Assembly: GCA_949825065.1 (NCBI GenBank)
Contig: OX463848.1
Coordinates: forward strand, 39,229,380 to 39,293,379
Reading direction: 5' to 3'
From: Odontocerum albicorne
Taxonomy: Eukaryota > Arthropoda > Insecta > Trichoptera > Odontoceridae
Length of the DNA: 64,000 nt
The position numbers and the translations under genes are program-made. How positions within the stretch are numbered: position 1 is the stretch's first letter; each line of letters starts with the position of its first letter. The notes below the pieces were generated by a model that saw only the letters and a program-made list of their open reading frames with translations, did not search any database and was not told the origin of the DNA. This document shows, piece by piece, positions 55,622-64,000 of the stretch.

Positions 55622-55744
55622 GTCATTGGTGTGTTCTAAAAAACGATTGATAAAACACTTCATTTCAAGAAAGTATTGTAACGTATTTGGTTCCCGATTT
55701 GCCTTTTCTTTACATCATCACTTCCCTTTTCCATTGATTGATAA

Positions 55745-55945
55745 CATTTCAGTCTTGATTTTTCTTTATTTATTATTAATATATCGTATAGTAATACACT
55801 TTCATTGCATACAGTACACCTAGTGGTCTTATTGCCCTGTGTCAATTTATTCCCACCAATCAGAAATATATTTTAAGATGTTTAATTGAAAAATAGACTG
55901 GAATCCTTTTTTAAATCTGGGTTCAATGCTTAGGTCTTCCCATCT
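55745..55945 (-). mobile_element. SINE body and tail, reverse
   Basis: The minus strand ends 'gggcaataagaccactaggt' and 'gtactgtatgc', with body 'aggattccagtctat' and the remains of a head ('attgaacccagat'). Confidence 0.65.
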
Positions 55946-56014
55946 AGGTCAAGTAAATTCAGGAATTTATTGTTTATGAAACTTTACTAATTTTGTTACC
56001 ATGCACCTGATAAC

Positions 56015-56215
56015 CTTCGTGATCCAGTTATCCTAAGGGTTGCAGGTTTAATTCCCATTGCTACCCAATTTTTGTTAATTGGTTTTATTCTGGTTTTTAC
56101 TAAAGCCTTTGTGGTTGGTTGAAATAGATTACCACATTATAAAATAAACCCGCCAGGTTAGCTGTTGACAACTTTAGTGTAACACAGTGCAATAATTTGA
56201 AATAAAAAAGCTATT
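56015..56215 (+). mobile_element. tRNA-derived SINE
   Basis: 'ccttcgtgatccagttatcc', B box 'gcaggtttaattccca', body 'ggttttattctggttt', tail 'ggttggttgaaatagattac' and 'ataaacccgccaggtt'. Confidence 0.72.
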
Positions 56216-56224
56216 TACAATTTC

Positions 56225-56290
56225 TTATGATTAGTAATCTTGTAAGGCGTGGTAAAGGAAGAGCAAGGAAAGGATGGTTGAATCAAGTAA
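56225..56290 (+). mobile_element. LINE-F1 scrap
   Basis: 'aaggcgtggtaaaggaagag', 'caaggaaaggatggttgaat' and 'caagtaaattat' equal the F1 GRP-KVWLDQVN-coding part. Confidence 0.6.
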
Positions 56291-56446
56291 ATTATATATT
56301 TGGCCATTATGTTTCGGTATCGTCTGATATTTTTTTGTGGTGTTGATGCGGAATGTAGTGTTATTTTTACGTTTACACTACAATAACAATGAAGGGAGAA
56401 CAATAAAAACAGTTAGGTAAATTATATCCTGTGCCCCTGCAATTTA

Positions 56447-56830
56447 TTTATTTATTTAATTAACGACACAACAGTGTCTTTATATACAAATAAACATGTG
56501 ACAGGTTATACAAGTACTTAAAATTATTGACAAATAATACAACTTTATCTTAAACTAACATGAATATACAAAAAGTAGAAGTAATAATAAATTACAGTCA
56601 TTGTTTTAAAATTATTTAATAATTATATGTATATTTAAGTTCAATATATTTTATGTAAAAACATTACCACAAAATATTACCAAACTTCACCAAGTAGACT
56701 TACGTAATTGTCGAAGACTTTTTGTATAGAGGTAAAGAACTCAGATTTGTTCAAATTTGTCGGGAATACGCTTGTGCAGTGTTTAGGGTCTATTTGATGA
56801 TAATTGTTGATGTGTTTATTAAAATATTAA
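56447..56830 (-). mobile_element. Family D retroelement 3' end
   Basis: 'tttatttaattaacgacaca' and 'acagtgtcttta' match 27718-28125. Confidence 0.65.
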
Positions 56831-56864
56831 TTTACGCTTTTAATTTTGTATTCAAGTAATATGA

Positions 56865-57160
56865 TTTTTCAAGTAGATGAAGAAGGTTTGGACAAGTGGC
56901 GAAAGTGAACGACGAAAGAATGACTAAGAGAGTATACAAGTCAAAAGTGTGTGAAAGAAGTAGACTGAAAAAAACATGTCTGGATTAAGTGGACCAGGTT
57001 TTGTAAGAAGAAAAAGTAAGAAGTATGCGTAAAACAGAATTCTGCATGACGAAACGTGTATGGATGTAGAGGAGGCGAAAGTTGTCTACTTGGATAAAAA
57101 AGTTTGGAGATCCGTTATCTCTGCCTAACCAGCAAGGGACACGGTCTGATGATATGTATG
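56865..57160 (+). pseudogene. LINE-F2 3' end
   Basis: 'aggtttggacaagtggcgaa', 'gaatgactaagagagtatac', 'attaagtggaccaggttttg', 'ctgcatgacgaaacgtgtat' and 'cagcaagggacacggtctga'. Confidence 0.75.
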
Positions 57161-57174
57161 TATATATGTTATTT

Positions 57175-57390
57175 TAAATGCATGTTTCATATCATATTCG
57201 ATTATATATTTTGTACCTCTATACTAAATATACACATACTATATATGTTAATAAATTATTATACTAAAAAACTTCTATGTATATCAATGCATGTTTCATA
57301 TCATATTTGATTATATATTTTTACCTCATCTGTGGTACTAAATATACACATATAATCAATTATTATACTAAACAACTCCTGTGTATTATC
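57175..57390. repeat. Tandem duplication, about 115-bp period
   Basis: 'aatgcatgtttcatatcata' to 'ctaaatatacacata' and 'aattattatactaaa' occurs twice. Confidence 0.8.
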
Positions 57391-57744
57391 AATCCTGGAA
57401 TATTTGATATCATTGATAGTCAGTTCTCTTTTCTGTTTCTCTAAACTGTAACCGGAAATATTGTATATATATATATATTTTTTATAAATGTATTTTTATT
57501 GTTTTTCAATCATTAACAACGTTGTAAGTACAATAGTTGATAAAGAGCTATAAGTAGAGATGCTGTAAAAATCCTGTTTTCTTTGAAATTCCTCGCTACC
57601 AAGTATCACAGAAGTCGCTCAGACCTTCGATGCAATCGGAATATTAAACTGATGTATGGACAGCAGTGCCCTCAATCAGGGTTGAGAGTGTTGGAGATTA
57701 TACATATCTTGAAACCAATAAGAAAGTGCCTTATTTATCTGCGC
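57391..57744. other. Unassigned stretch
   Basis: Includes a TA microsatellite near 57465. Confidence 0.4.
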
Positions 57745-57815
57745 CCTGGTTGGTAATACGTTTGACTTCCTCACTTCAGGTTCGATCCAAGCTGGATTCT
57801 TTTCCGGCTATTTTT
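57745..57815 (+). mobile_element. SINE head
   Basis: 'tgcgccctggttggtaatac' (A box) and 'caggttcgatccaagc' (B box). Differs from the other heads, so perhaps a second SINE type. Confidence 0.5.
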
Positions 57816-57904
57816 TTTACTATTCTATGTTACATCTGAATGTATGTGTTTCTATCGCTTATATGCAAACGGCATATAAGCCATTTGTTTACATTGTTAA
57901 TTAA

Positions 57905-58005
57905 ACAAATCAACAGGAATACTGCTGATAGAGATAAGTGGCAGAGAATGCTGCAGGCAACAAAGATCCATCATGGGTTTATATGTTGATGATGATGATC
58001 TTGAC
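57905..58005 (+). mobile_element. LINE-N 3' terminus
   Basis: Reads TADRDKWQRMLQATKIHHGF and ends in a TGATGATGATGATC tail. The reverse complement is at 63000-63120. Confidence 0.6.
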
Positions 58006-58007
58006 TG

Positions 58008-58390
58008 TGAGACTCTGGAATCAGTTACAAACAAATATAAGACTCGCTCCGTCCTTCGGATGCTTTAAGAAGCGACTGAAAAACTTTTAATTTCTAGTCA
58101 GTAAAATAACGTGTTTCATTCCTGATTTTTTTTCCTTTCCTTTTGATTGATGATATTTCACTTTATATGAAAAATAATGTTCGGGTGATTGTCCGTCTTT
58201 GTGGGGTTCGTGAATATATGCTCACGTATGTGTTTATGGATTTCGTGAGGATGGATAGTCATTTGAAGGATTTACCACGTAACTTGGTTTATTTACTTTT
58301 GTCTGGTTGGCTGGAAGAGATTGCCGCCTGGCAATAAGTCCGCCAGATTGTATTTGCAATAAAAATGTTAAATGTATAAATAAATAAAAT
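58008..58390 (+). mobile_element. LINE-J 3' end, forward
   Basis: The plus strand reads CETLESVTNKYKTRSVLRM in a shifted frame, then the 3' UTR with 'gaagagattgccgcctggca', 'ataagtccgccagattgta' and 'taaataaataaa'. Clearest view of the tail hairpin ATTGCC-GCCT-GGCAAT. Confidence 0.8.
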
Positions 58391-58417
58391 CTTTCGTTTT
58401 ATCTTTTGATAACATAA

Positions 58418-58630
58418 TTAACCTAGTTAGCAAGACCCGGGGGTTGCGGGTTCGATTCCCGTTGAAAACCCAATTAAAAAAGAACAGTTTTGTTTTCACT
58501 TAAGACCTCTTGAACATCTTTCTGGTTGGTTCTGGTTTCTGATTGCAACATTGCAATAAGCCCGATAGGTTGTACTGTATACAACAAAAAGTCTAATACA
58601 ATACAATTAAAATTCTCATAACTAGTTGCA
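58418..58630 (+). mobile_element. tRNA-derived SINE, head shortened
   Basis: 'aacctagttagcaagacccg' (part of the A-box region lost), intact B box 'gcgggttcgattcccg', tail 'gattgcaacattgcaataag' then 'cccgataggttgtactgt'. Confidence 0.78.
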
Positions 58631-58769
58631 ATCCGTGAAATATTCACGGAAGTAAAACAAATTATACATTTTTGAAATACCGAATGGAGCAAGATCAGCT
58701 TAAAGATTTTTGGGTTCATTAATGTTTAAAGTTTAAAATAAAGAAGTTACATCTTGATTGATGAATTAT

Positions 58770-58985
58770 TTAATTCTCAAAAATCTCTTTATACACGATG
58801 TTTTGTGTATAAACATTACTGTAGTTCAATTTAAATCGTTAATAAAGTTTTCCTCGAAAACTTGTTTCAGATATATTGACTCTAATGTTTTCGCGTTTCC
58901 GACATCTTGAAAAAGCCACATATAATTGTCCCCTTTTACACCGGTTCGTTCAGTATAATTTCAATCTGTTTCGAAGTAGTAAACA
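58770..58985 (-). pseudogene. Helitron helicase C-terminal remnant
   Basis: The minus strand reads RCKRGQLYVAFSRCRKRENI, then RVNISETSFRGKLY, a stop, and TQNIVYKEIFEN-stop at 58770-58772. GQLYVA-SR is motif VI of PIF1-type helicases, and N-VYKE+ is the usual end of Helitron Rep/Hel proteins. Upstream sequence has further stops. Only the last ~70 codons remain. Confidence 0.8.
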
Positions 58986-59116
58986 CAAGTAATTATAAGG
59001 TTCAATATAATAGGAAATAAATTAATTATTTAATGAATTACAATTCAAAATAAATTGGCATCGTCCCCTTTTACACCGGTTCGTTCAGTATAATTTCAAT
59101 CTGTTTCGAAGTATTC
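58926..59116. repeat. Direct repeat of about 52 bp
   Basis: 'tccccttttacaccggttcg' with 'ttcagtataatttcaatctg' and 'tttcgaagta' occurs at 58929 and 59066. The first copy overlaps the Helitron remnant. Confidence 0.9.
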
Positions 59117-59119
59117 CTC

Positions 59120-59660
59120 TCTCGCTCTCTCGTATTCAAAATTCAATTCTCGTATTCTTTCTTTGGCGACAACCGTACGGGTTTTGGCCTATTCATATTA
59201 TGATACTCCTTGGATGTAAATGGTGGTTATAAATGAACCAAAGTTAAGTTTTAATTTTTATCCCGTATGTATTTAATTTAATGTTCTGTCACAGTACGCA
59301 GCCCTGTCTTTGACTTGATACTGATAAGAACAGCTTGGTATGCGTGCGCTGCTCGTGTTTCCCGCAGATCTGCTGTAGCGGGATGGAGGTAGCGTGTAAC
59401 GAGCGCCATTGTGCTGATCTCTACTCAGCTCTACTCTGTTCAGACAGCTTATTGTGCTCTTCCACTCATGCGTATATCAATCCCGCAACACTGGATGCTG
59501 TTGATAGTCACTTCTCTCTTTAATTATAACTAGTTCTTGTTTCTTCTCAACATTTATAAATTATTTATTTTTCTAGCACCGTTTATTTATCAAAGTAAAT
59601 AATAGATGCAGTTTCATTGCTAAGTTGCGTATATTTATAAATGTTAATCATTTACAAGTA
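59120..59660. other. Unassigned stretch
   Basis: Contains a 62-codon Cys-rich open frame (59335-59523, plus) with no family I recognise. Probably chance. Confidence 0.3.
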
Positions 59661-59975
59661 CAGTACCCGGCGGTCAGTAATACACATCGGGCTTAAGAAA
59701 GAGACTGTCGGCCATAATCGGCTAACTTCGGCTTTGTAGAGCGTCGTCTCTGTCGCACGATGCGCTAACAGTCTGGCATCTAGAAAGAGTGGTAAACTTT
59801 TTGTAATTAAATAAAAAATTACAATATATGTATTTTTATAATTGTTTTATTTAGAAACTTTTAATAGAAAAAAAACGGAACACGTGTATGAATGACAGAG
59901 ACAATTCTACAAAACCGATAATGACCGACAGTCTCTTTCTTATGCCCGATGTGTATTACTTATCGCCGGGTACTG
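59661..59975. mobile_element. MITE, CAGTACCCGGCG family, full length
   Basis: 315 bp flanked by TA. Arms of about 55 bp: left CAGTACCCGGCGGTCAGTAA, right (reverse complement) CAGTACCCGGCGATAAGTAA, continuing 'tacacatcgggc' and 'aagaaagagactgtcgg'. No coding. Confidence 0.87.
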
Positions 59976-59989
59976 TACTATGAACCTGG

Positions 59990-60320
59990 TAAAATACTAC
60001 TAGTAGTATTTTTTTCAAATTATGGAAGTCACGAGAAATATCGAACGGCGTGTAGCGATATGAAAGAAAGTCAATGGGGCACTAAAACATTTCTATATAC
60101 TTGAACCGGATAGTCTCAAAATCTGATAAGGTTGATAGTCTCCAACAGTATTTTAGTACCAACTTCGATGCATTGGAGTGTAATGTGAACTTGGAAAAAG
60201 GGTAAAGGGAGCCGAACTGAAAATAATGCATTGAGTGTCAATGTATGAATATGAAATGAAATGAAATTATTAGGTATGAATGTCAATGTAAGGTTTATGT
60301 GTTGAGTAAGAGGAAGAAGA
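59990..60320 (+). pseudogene. LINE-F1 RT region
   Basis: 'agaaatatcgaacggcgtgt', 'gaaagtcaatggggcactaa', 'ttgaaccggatagtctcaaa' and 'gtaccaacttcgatgcattg', cut at about 60320. Confidence 0.75.
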
Positions 60321-60321
60321 A

Positions 60322-61195
60322 GCTAGACTCACTATGAACCAATCACAATGTAGAGTCCGGATTCAGAATGATATCTCAGAATCATTTTACACAATGAATG
60401 GACTGCGTCAAGGAGACGCACTAGCTTGTCTACTTTTTAATGTGGCTCTAGAGAAGTGTGTAAGAGAATCCGGAGTACAGACAAATGGGTCAATTTTGTA
60501 CAAATCAAGCCAAATACTGGGCTACGCGGATGATATTGACATTATTGGTAGATCCCCACAAGCGATGATGGAGACATTTGTTGAGTTGGAGAGGGCTGCA
60601 AACAGGATGGGACTTCGCATCAACTCCGATAAGACCAAATATATGATAGCCACTAAAGCACCCCATAATAACCAGACACCTACCACAATTAATATAAGTT
60701 CTCATACAATAGAACGTGTAAACACCTTCACCTACCTGGGATCCATAGTGACAAGTGTTAATGATGCATCTATCGAGATTAAACGTCGAATATTCATGGC
60801 AAATAGATGCTTCTTTGGTCTGAGAAAACACCTTATATCTCGGTTGTTGTTCAGAAAAACAAAACTTACCATTTACAAGACACTGTTACGACCTGTCCTC
60901 ACATATGGGTCTGAATGCTGGGTATTGAGTAAGAAGGACGAATCTTCCCTTCTAATATTTGAAAGGAAAATACTCAGAAAAATATTCGGACCTATACAGG
61001 AAAATGGATCTTGGAGAGTGAGATATAATGAGGAGTTTATACAGCATATACAAAGAGCCCAACATTATAAAATACATAAAAATTGGGAGGCTACATTGGG
61101 CGGGGCATCTAGCAAGAATGGGAGAAGAGAGAATGCCTAACAAAGTACTCTTTTCCAAGCCCCAAGGAAGACGTAGCGTGGGTAGGCCAAAGCTG
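60322..61195 (+). pseudogene. LINE-B reverse transcriptase, 5'-truncated
   Basis: Most complete RT in the window. Motifs: SFYTMNGLRQGDALACLLFN (about 60385), YADDIDIIGRSPQAM with the catalytic Asp pair (about 60525), LRINSDKTKYM, FTYLGSIVTSVNDAS, then KLTIYKTLLRPVLTYGSECW and ERKILRKIFGP. The frame is open from 60334 to 61138, but a one-base indel at about 61030-61036 separates RYNEE from the true tail (LYSIYKEPNIIKYIKIGRL, HWAGHLARMGEERMPNK, PQGRRSVGRPKL). LINE sequence stops at about 61195, where mariner sequence begins. Missing: endonuclease and the RT fingers. Confidence 0.88.
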
Positions 61196-61350
61196 TTTAT
61201 AGTGAGAACCGTCGAGCGCCTCAAAATAGCCATCAACCGCAGATTCCACCTCTCCATTGTTGGCAAATCTTTTACCACCGCGCCATTTTTTCATGTTTGG
61301 AAAAAGAAAATAATCAGGTCGTAACTCAGGTCGGGTACTTCTGGGACCAC
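61196..61350 (-). pseudogene. Mariner transposase C-terminal fragment
   Basis: The minus strand reads RPDYFLFPNMKKWRGGKRF, ANNGEVESAVDGYFEALDG. This is the third-Asp (PDYFLFP) and C-terminal region of mariner transposases. No other mariner part is nearby. Confidence 0.8.
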
Positions 61351-61382
61351 CCTCGTATATATCAAAAGTGTCATGCTCAACT

Positions 61383-61460
61383 TGATGGATGATATATTCC
61401 ATGGATGACAGATGGATGATATCTTCCAGGGATGACAGATGGATAATATCTTCCAGAATC
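61383..61460. repeat. Short tandem repeat, about 27-bp unit, 3 copies
   Basis: 'ggatgacagatggatgatat' plus 'cttcca'. Confidence 0.8.
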
Positions 61461-62999
61461 CTACTGTAATACGTGTAGAACATATCTTCAACATCTTTAC
61501 CATTTGCTTTGATATAATTAAAGTGTTTGTCTTTATGTTAAATCTTCCATGCCTGCATCGCAATGTCTGACTTCAACGTAACGTCAACGAAGTATTAAAA
61601 GAATTAGCGTGTCCAGTAAAGTTCGATATAAATGAAAGAATGACGGGCACGACATGCTATGTTAAGATACCGACGATCATGGCATGTCAATATGACAATC
61701 AAGCAGACGATCAAAACTGCATCCATCTGCATTTAGCGACAGGCTATTTATGTCACTGTTTCCGCAACTCGTCTAACTAGGCTTTGATTGACGTTAAATG
61801 CGAATGCAAATCATTAAGAAAGCAGTTAGCACGATTATATTGTATAATCGAGGTTGCACAACTTCAAATGAGGACATTTTACCTTAAAAATCTCAATCTC
61901 TTTGTCGACACAACTTGGATGAAGTAAAACTTACGTAGTTGTTTAAATTGCATACACAAAATAACTATTTCATTACTGCAGGATGTAAATATATTGGTTC
62001 ACGATGGATTAGTATATTAACCTACGTCCAGGACAGTTAACGATTTGTTAAGACGATGTATGGTAGATCGCTAATTTTACTAAAAAAATCTTTTGGTTAT
62101 TACATAAGACTTGTAAACTGTCATATATATTTTTTAAAAAGCAATAAACCATGAATAGTTGTTGATGAGGACCTCCATGTATTGTTGTTTGGAGGAAAAA
62201 GGCTTTGGAGGGATGAGAATCGCGAAACGCACTTCACAAAGTACAATTCGCCCGTTCTCTCCAATTTTTCATGGCTTCTTTATATTTAAGCATTTTTTTC
62301 AAGTCAGTTAGCATTTGTCATTTATTTTATGTTTAATTTTTTTCTCTTCTTTGTTTTATTTGGATTTATTAAACATATTTTTTATTATTCACAACACAAC
62401 ATTTCGAATTCATCGTTTTAAGTTTTAAGGAATTATGTGAAACATTGAGTACGAATACGGTATATAGCAATGTGCAAAAAACGCAGTTTTATGGATGTAG
62501 GGAACCACTTGACTAGGTAAGGCCTGTGACGAAGTGATCTTATTCTTTCACTCAGCATTCACTCGTAGTCAAAACACAAGATATCACTGTTTAAATACCT
62601 GTATTAAAACCGTGTTTACTAACGTATTTATTAACTTTAACTTAACATTTAAAGTTTTACTCTTCTGAATTACATCTATCTAATTAATAAGCAATGGATT
62701 GTCTGAGATAGTTTGCAAAAGACAAAGATAAATCAATGTCACAGAATGAGACCAGTAAGTGGGTAAACGAGGCATGAACAAGTTTAGCAAGAAGCACGGA
62801 ACTGTCAATAACTCGATGCCCTGGGGGCTAGGCCAGTCTATGGAATGATTGTTTTCATATATGATACTGGGCTGTACCCGATATCTGCTTGACGTATCTG
62901 GTTGGATTGTTGGCCTATCTGGTTAACTACCTCATAAAGATTATTATTATCCAATATACACGACTATTAGTACTGCTTGTAAGATAAACACTTGTTGCA
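61461..62999. other. Unassigned stretch, 1.5 kb
   Basis: The longest part without a recognised element. No long open frame, no tandem repeat, no match elsewhere in the window that I noticed. Confidence 0.4.
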
Positions 63000-63390
63000 G
63001 ATTGATGTTATCATCATCAGCAGCACCAGTATCATCATCATTCCTAGAACCCATCATGGGCATTGACTTTTTACATGATTCTCTGCCACCTATCTCTCTC
63101 AGCAGCATTATTGTACAATTGGTTATACCCAATGTGCAACAGTTCTTTGTATCACCATCTAGCCTTCACTGACTTGGTCTCCCCACTTTTACGCACTTGC
63201 TAAATAAAGCTTTTCTTGCTGGTTCAGAGTCCTGTATGCGGTATAAATGTCCAAGCCAGCGCGGCCTTGCATTTTTTATAAATTTTGCTAAGCTAGTTTT
63301 GCCATACAAGGTTCAAGCGTTTCGTTATACATCTGTTGTCATAAATTGGACCATATATTCTACGAATAATTTTTCGGTAAAAGGTGTCGA
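63000..63390 (-). pseudogene. LINE-N RT C-terminal region
   Basis: The minus strand reads FYRKIIRRIYGPIYDNR, NARPRWLGHLYRIQDSEPAR, KALFSKCVKVGRPSQ, ending with REIGGRESCKKSM and a GATGATGATAC tail. R-I+RRI+GPI...RWLGH--R+ is a standard LINE RT tail. Broken by frameshifts. Confidence 0.75.
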
Positions 63391-63439
63391 AGACTATTTT
63401 GTTCAGCGTTGTAATTTTCCTATATTGATTTCCCCAATA

Positions 63440-63690
63440 TTTCGTTATCGTGCTGAAACACTGATATTGAAAAAAGAGTACGCAAGAAGATTGACCTCTC
63501 GATGTGCTGGCGACATATATTGCGTGTACCTTGGACAGTTGGCAAAATTCATCAATTCTGGAAAAATAACTTCAACTATACAATTGCGAATCTTCAGGTA
63601 CTTCGGCCGTGTTATCAAATCTGAATATACAATTAAAGACATCACCAGCATGCTGGAGAGATCTGTTAAGGAATCCAACCGATAGTTCAC
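63440..63690 (+). pseudogene. LINE-L RT C-terminal fragment
   Basis: The plus strand reads RAETLILKKEYARRLTSRC, LAKFINSGKITSTIQLRIFR, YFGRVIKSEYTIKDITSM and a basic end ERSVKESNR. It parallels the LINE-L copies at 22.4 and 54.7 kb and is opposite in strand to its neighbours. Confidence 0.7.
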
Positions 63691-63759
63691 TACAAGAGAG
63701 TAGTAGTATAAATGCTACTGTTCTTAAAACATTGAGACGTATCATTGTTTCATCACGAC

Positions 63760-64000
63760 TCTTCTTCTTCTTCCTGGCACTGTCCCAACTCATTACCTAG
63801 GTAGGCTGTTGGGATTGGCTCTTTTCGTTCTCATGCTGTATATTCTTCGGTTCTGGGTGTCGCTTTCATCTAGGCCGTTTCTCTGCAGGATTTTGGAGCA
63901 GTGAGTCATCCTGGAGTTCTTTGGTCTTCCTCTGGACGGCTGTCGAGGAAGATCCACAGACATTGCCTGATTTACAGTATGGTCTGGTGGTCTCCGTCTT
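63760..64000 (-). mobile_element. LINE-R-related 3' end, cut by the window edge
   Basis: Starts 'cttcttcttcttcctggcac' then 'tgtcccaactcatta', as LINE-R does near 13382, and continues 'ttggtcttcctctggacggc' and 'tgtcgaggaagatccacaga'. It is a diverged subfamily. The rest lies outside the window. Confidence 0.75.

Noticed and set aside
59335..59523. Cys-rich 62-codon frame as a secreted peptide gene
   Set aside because: No clear signal peptide, no family match, and no second exon or promoter signal; likely chance.

Overview
This window looks like AT-rich insect nuclear DNA made almost entirely of transposable elements and their debris. I see no convincing host gene, no true tRNA or rRNA gene, no CRISPR array and no bacterial-type operon. 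The mix is typical of a large insect genome: several non-LTR retrotransposon (LINE) families, tRNA-headed SINEs, mariner, Tigger, hAT, piggyBac-like, Helitron and Penelope-like remnants. The LINE/SINE tail ending in a small hairpin plus AATAAGCCCGCC resembles tails I associate with Lepidoptera, so a moth or butterfly is my best guess. That is recollection, not a search. The lack of genes and the nesting would fit heterochromatin or a W chromosome, but one window cannot show this.

Layout. 0-20 kb: LINE 3' ends in both orientations, a 43-bp and a 39-bp minisatellite, two mariner stubs, a Tigger-like element (11.6-12.8 kb) with a piggyBac-like insert, and an RT pseudogene (13.4-14.3 kb). 20-35 kb: duplicated LINE tails, three MITE types, an 82-bp minisatellite with higher-order structure (24.7-26.0 kb), nested retroelement fragments and a mariner pseudogene with an internal duplication. 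35.6-39.4 kb: the only intact gene, a hAT transposase, inside a complete element with terminal inverted repeats and an 8-bp target duplication. It sits in the middle of a 39-bp minisatellite. 40-52 kb: LINE tails, SINEs, Penelope-like pieces including a GIY-YIG domain, two TTAA-flanked piggyBac-like elements and an internally deleted mariner. 52.6-53.6 kb: a 27-copy 35-bp minisatellite inside a LINE. 54-64 kb: more LINE and SINE copies, a Helitron helicase end, a MITE and a fairly long RT pseudogene (60.3-61.2 kb).

Family labels used here are local. F1 = LINE tail encoding a KQIYSANVSGRR-like stretch and WLDQVN. F2 = related tail with NRWSRPRKAWLDQVD. J = LINE whose product ends near AVRLWNQ and whose 3' UTR ends in the hairpin tail. 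A, B, K, L, M, N, R = other RT C-terminal types. C, D, E = retroelement 3' ends without clear protein.

How the parts relate. The hAT element is the only one that could supply a working enzyme. The LINE, mariner, Tigger, Helitron and Penelope copies are broken. The SINEs share their 3' tail with LINE J, as expected if they use its reverse transcriptase. Four of the five large minisatellites lie in or next to F1 LINE tails, and two have units that are recognisable pieces of that tail. All identifications come from reading the sequence and recalling family motifs; no database search was run.
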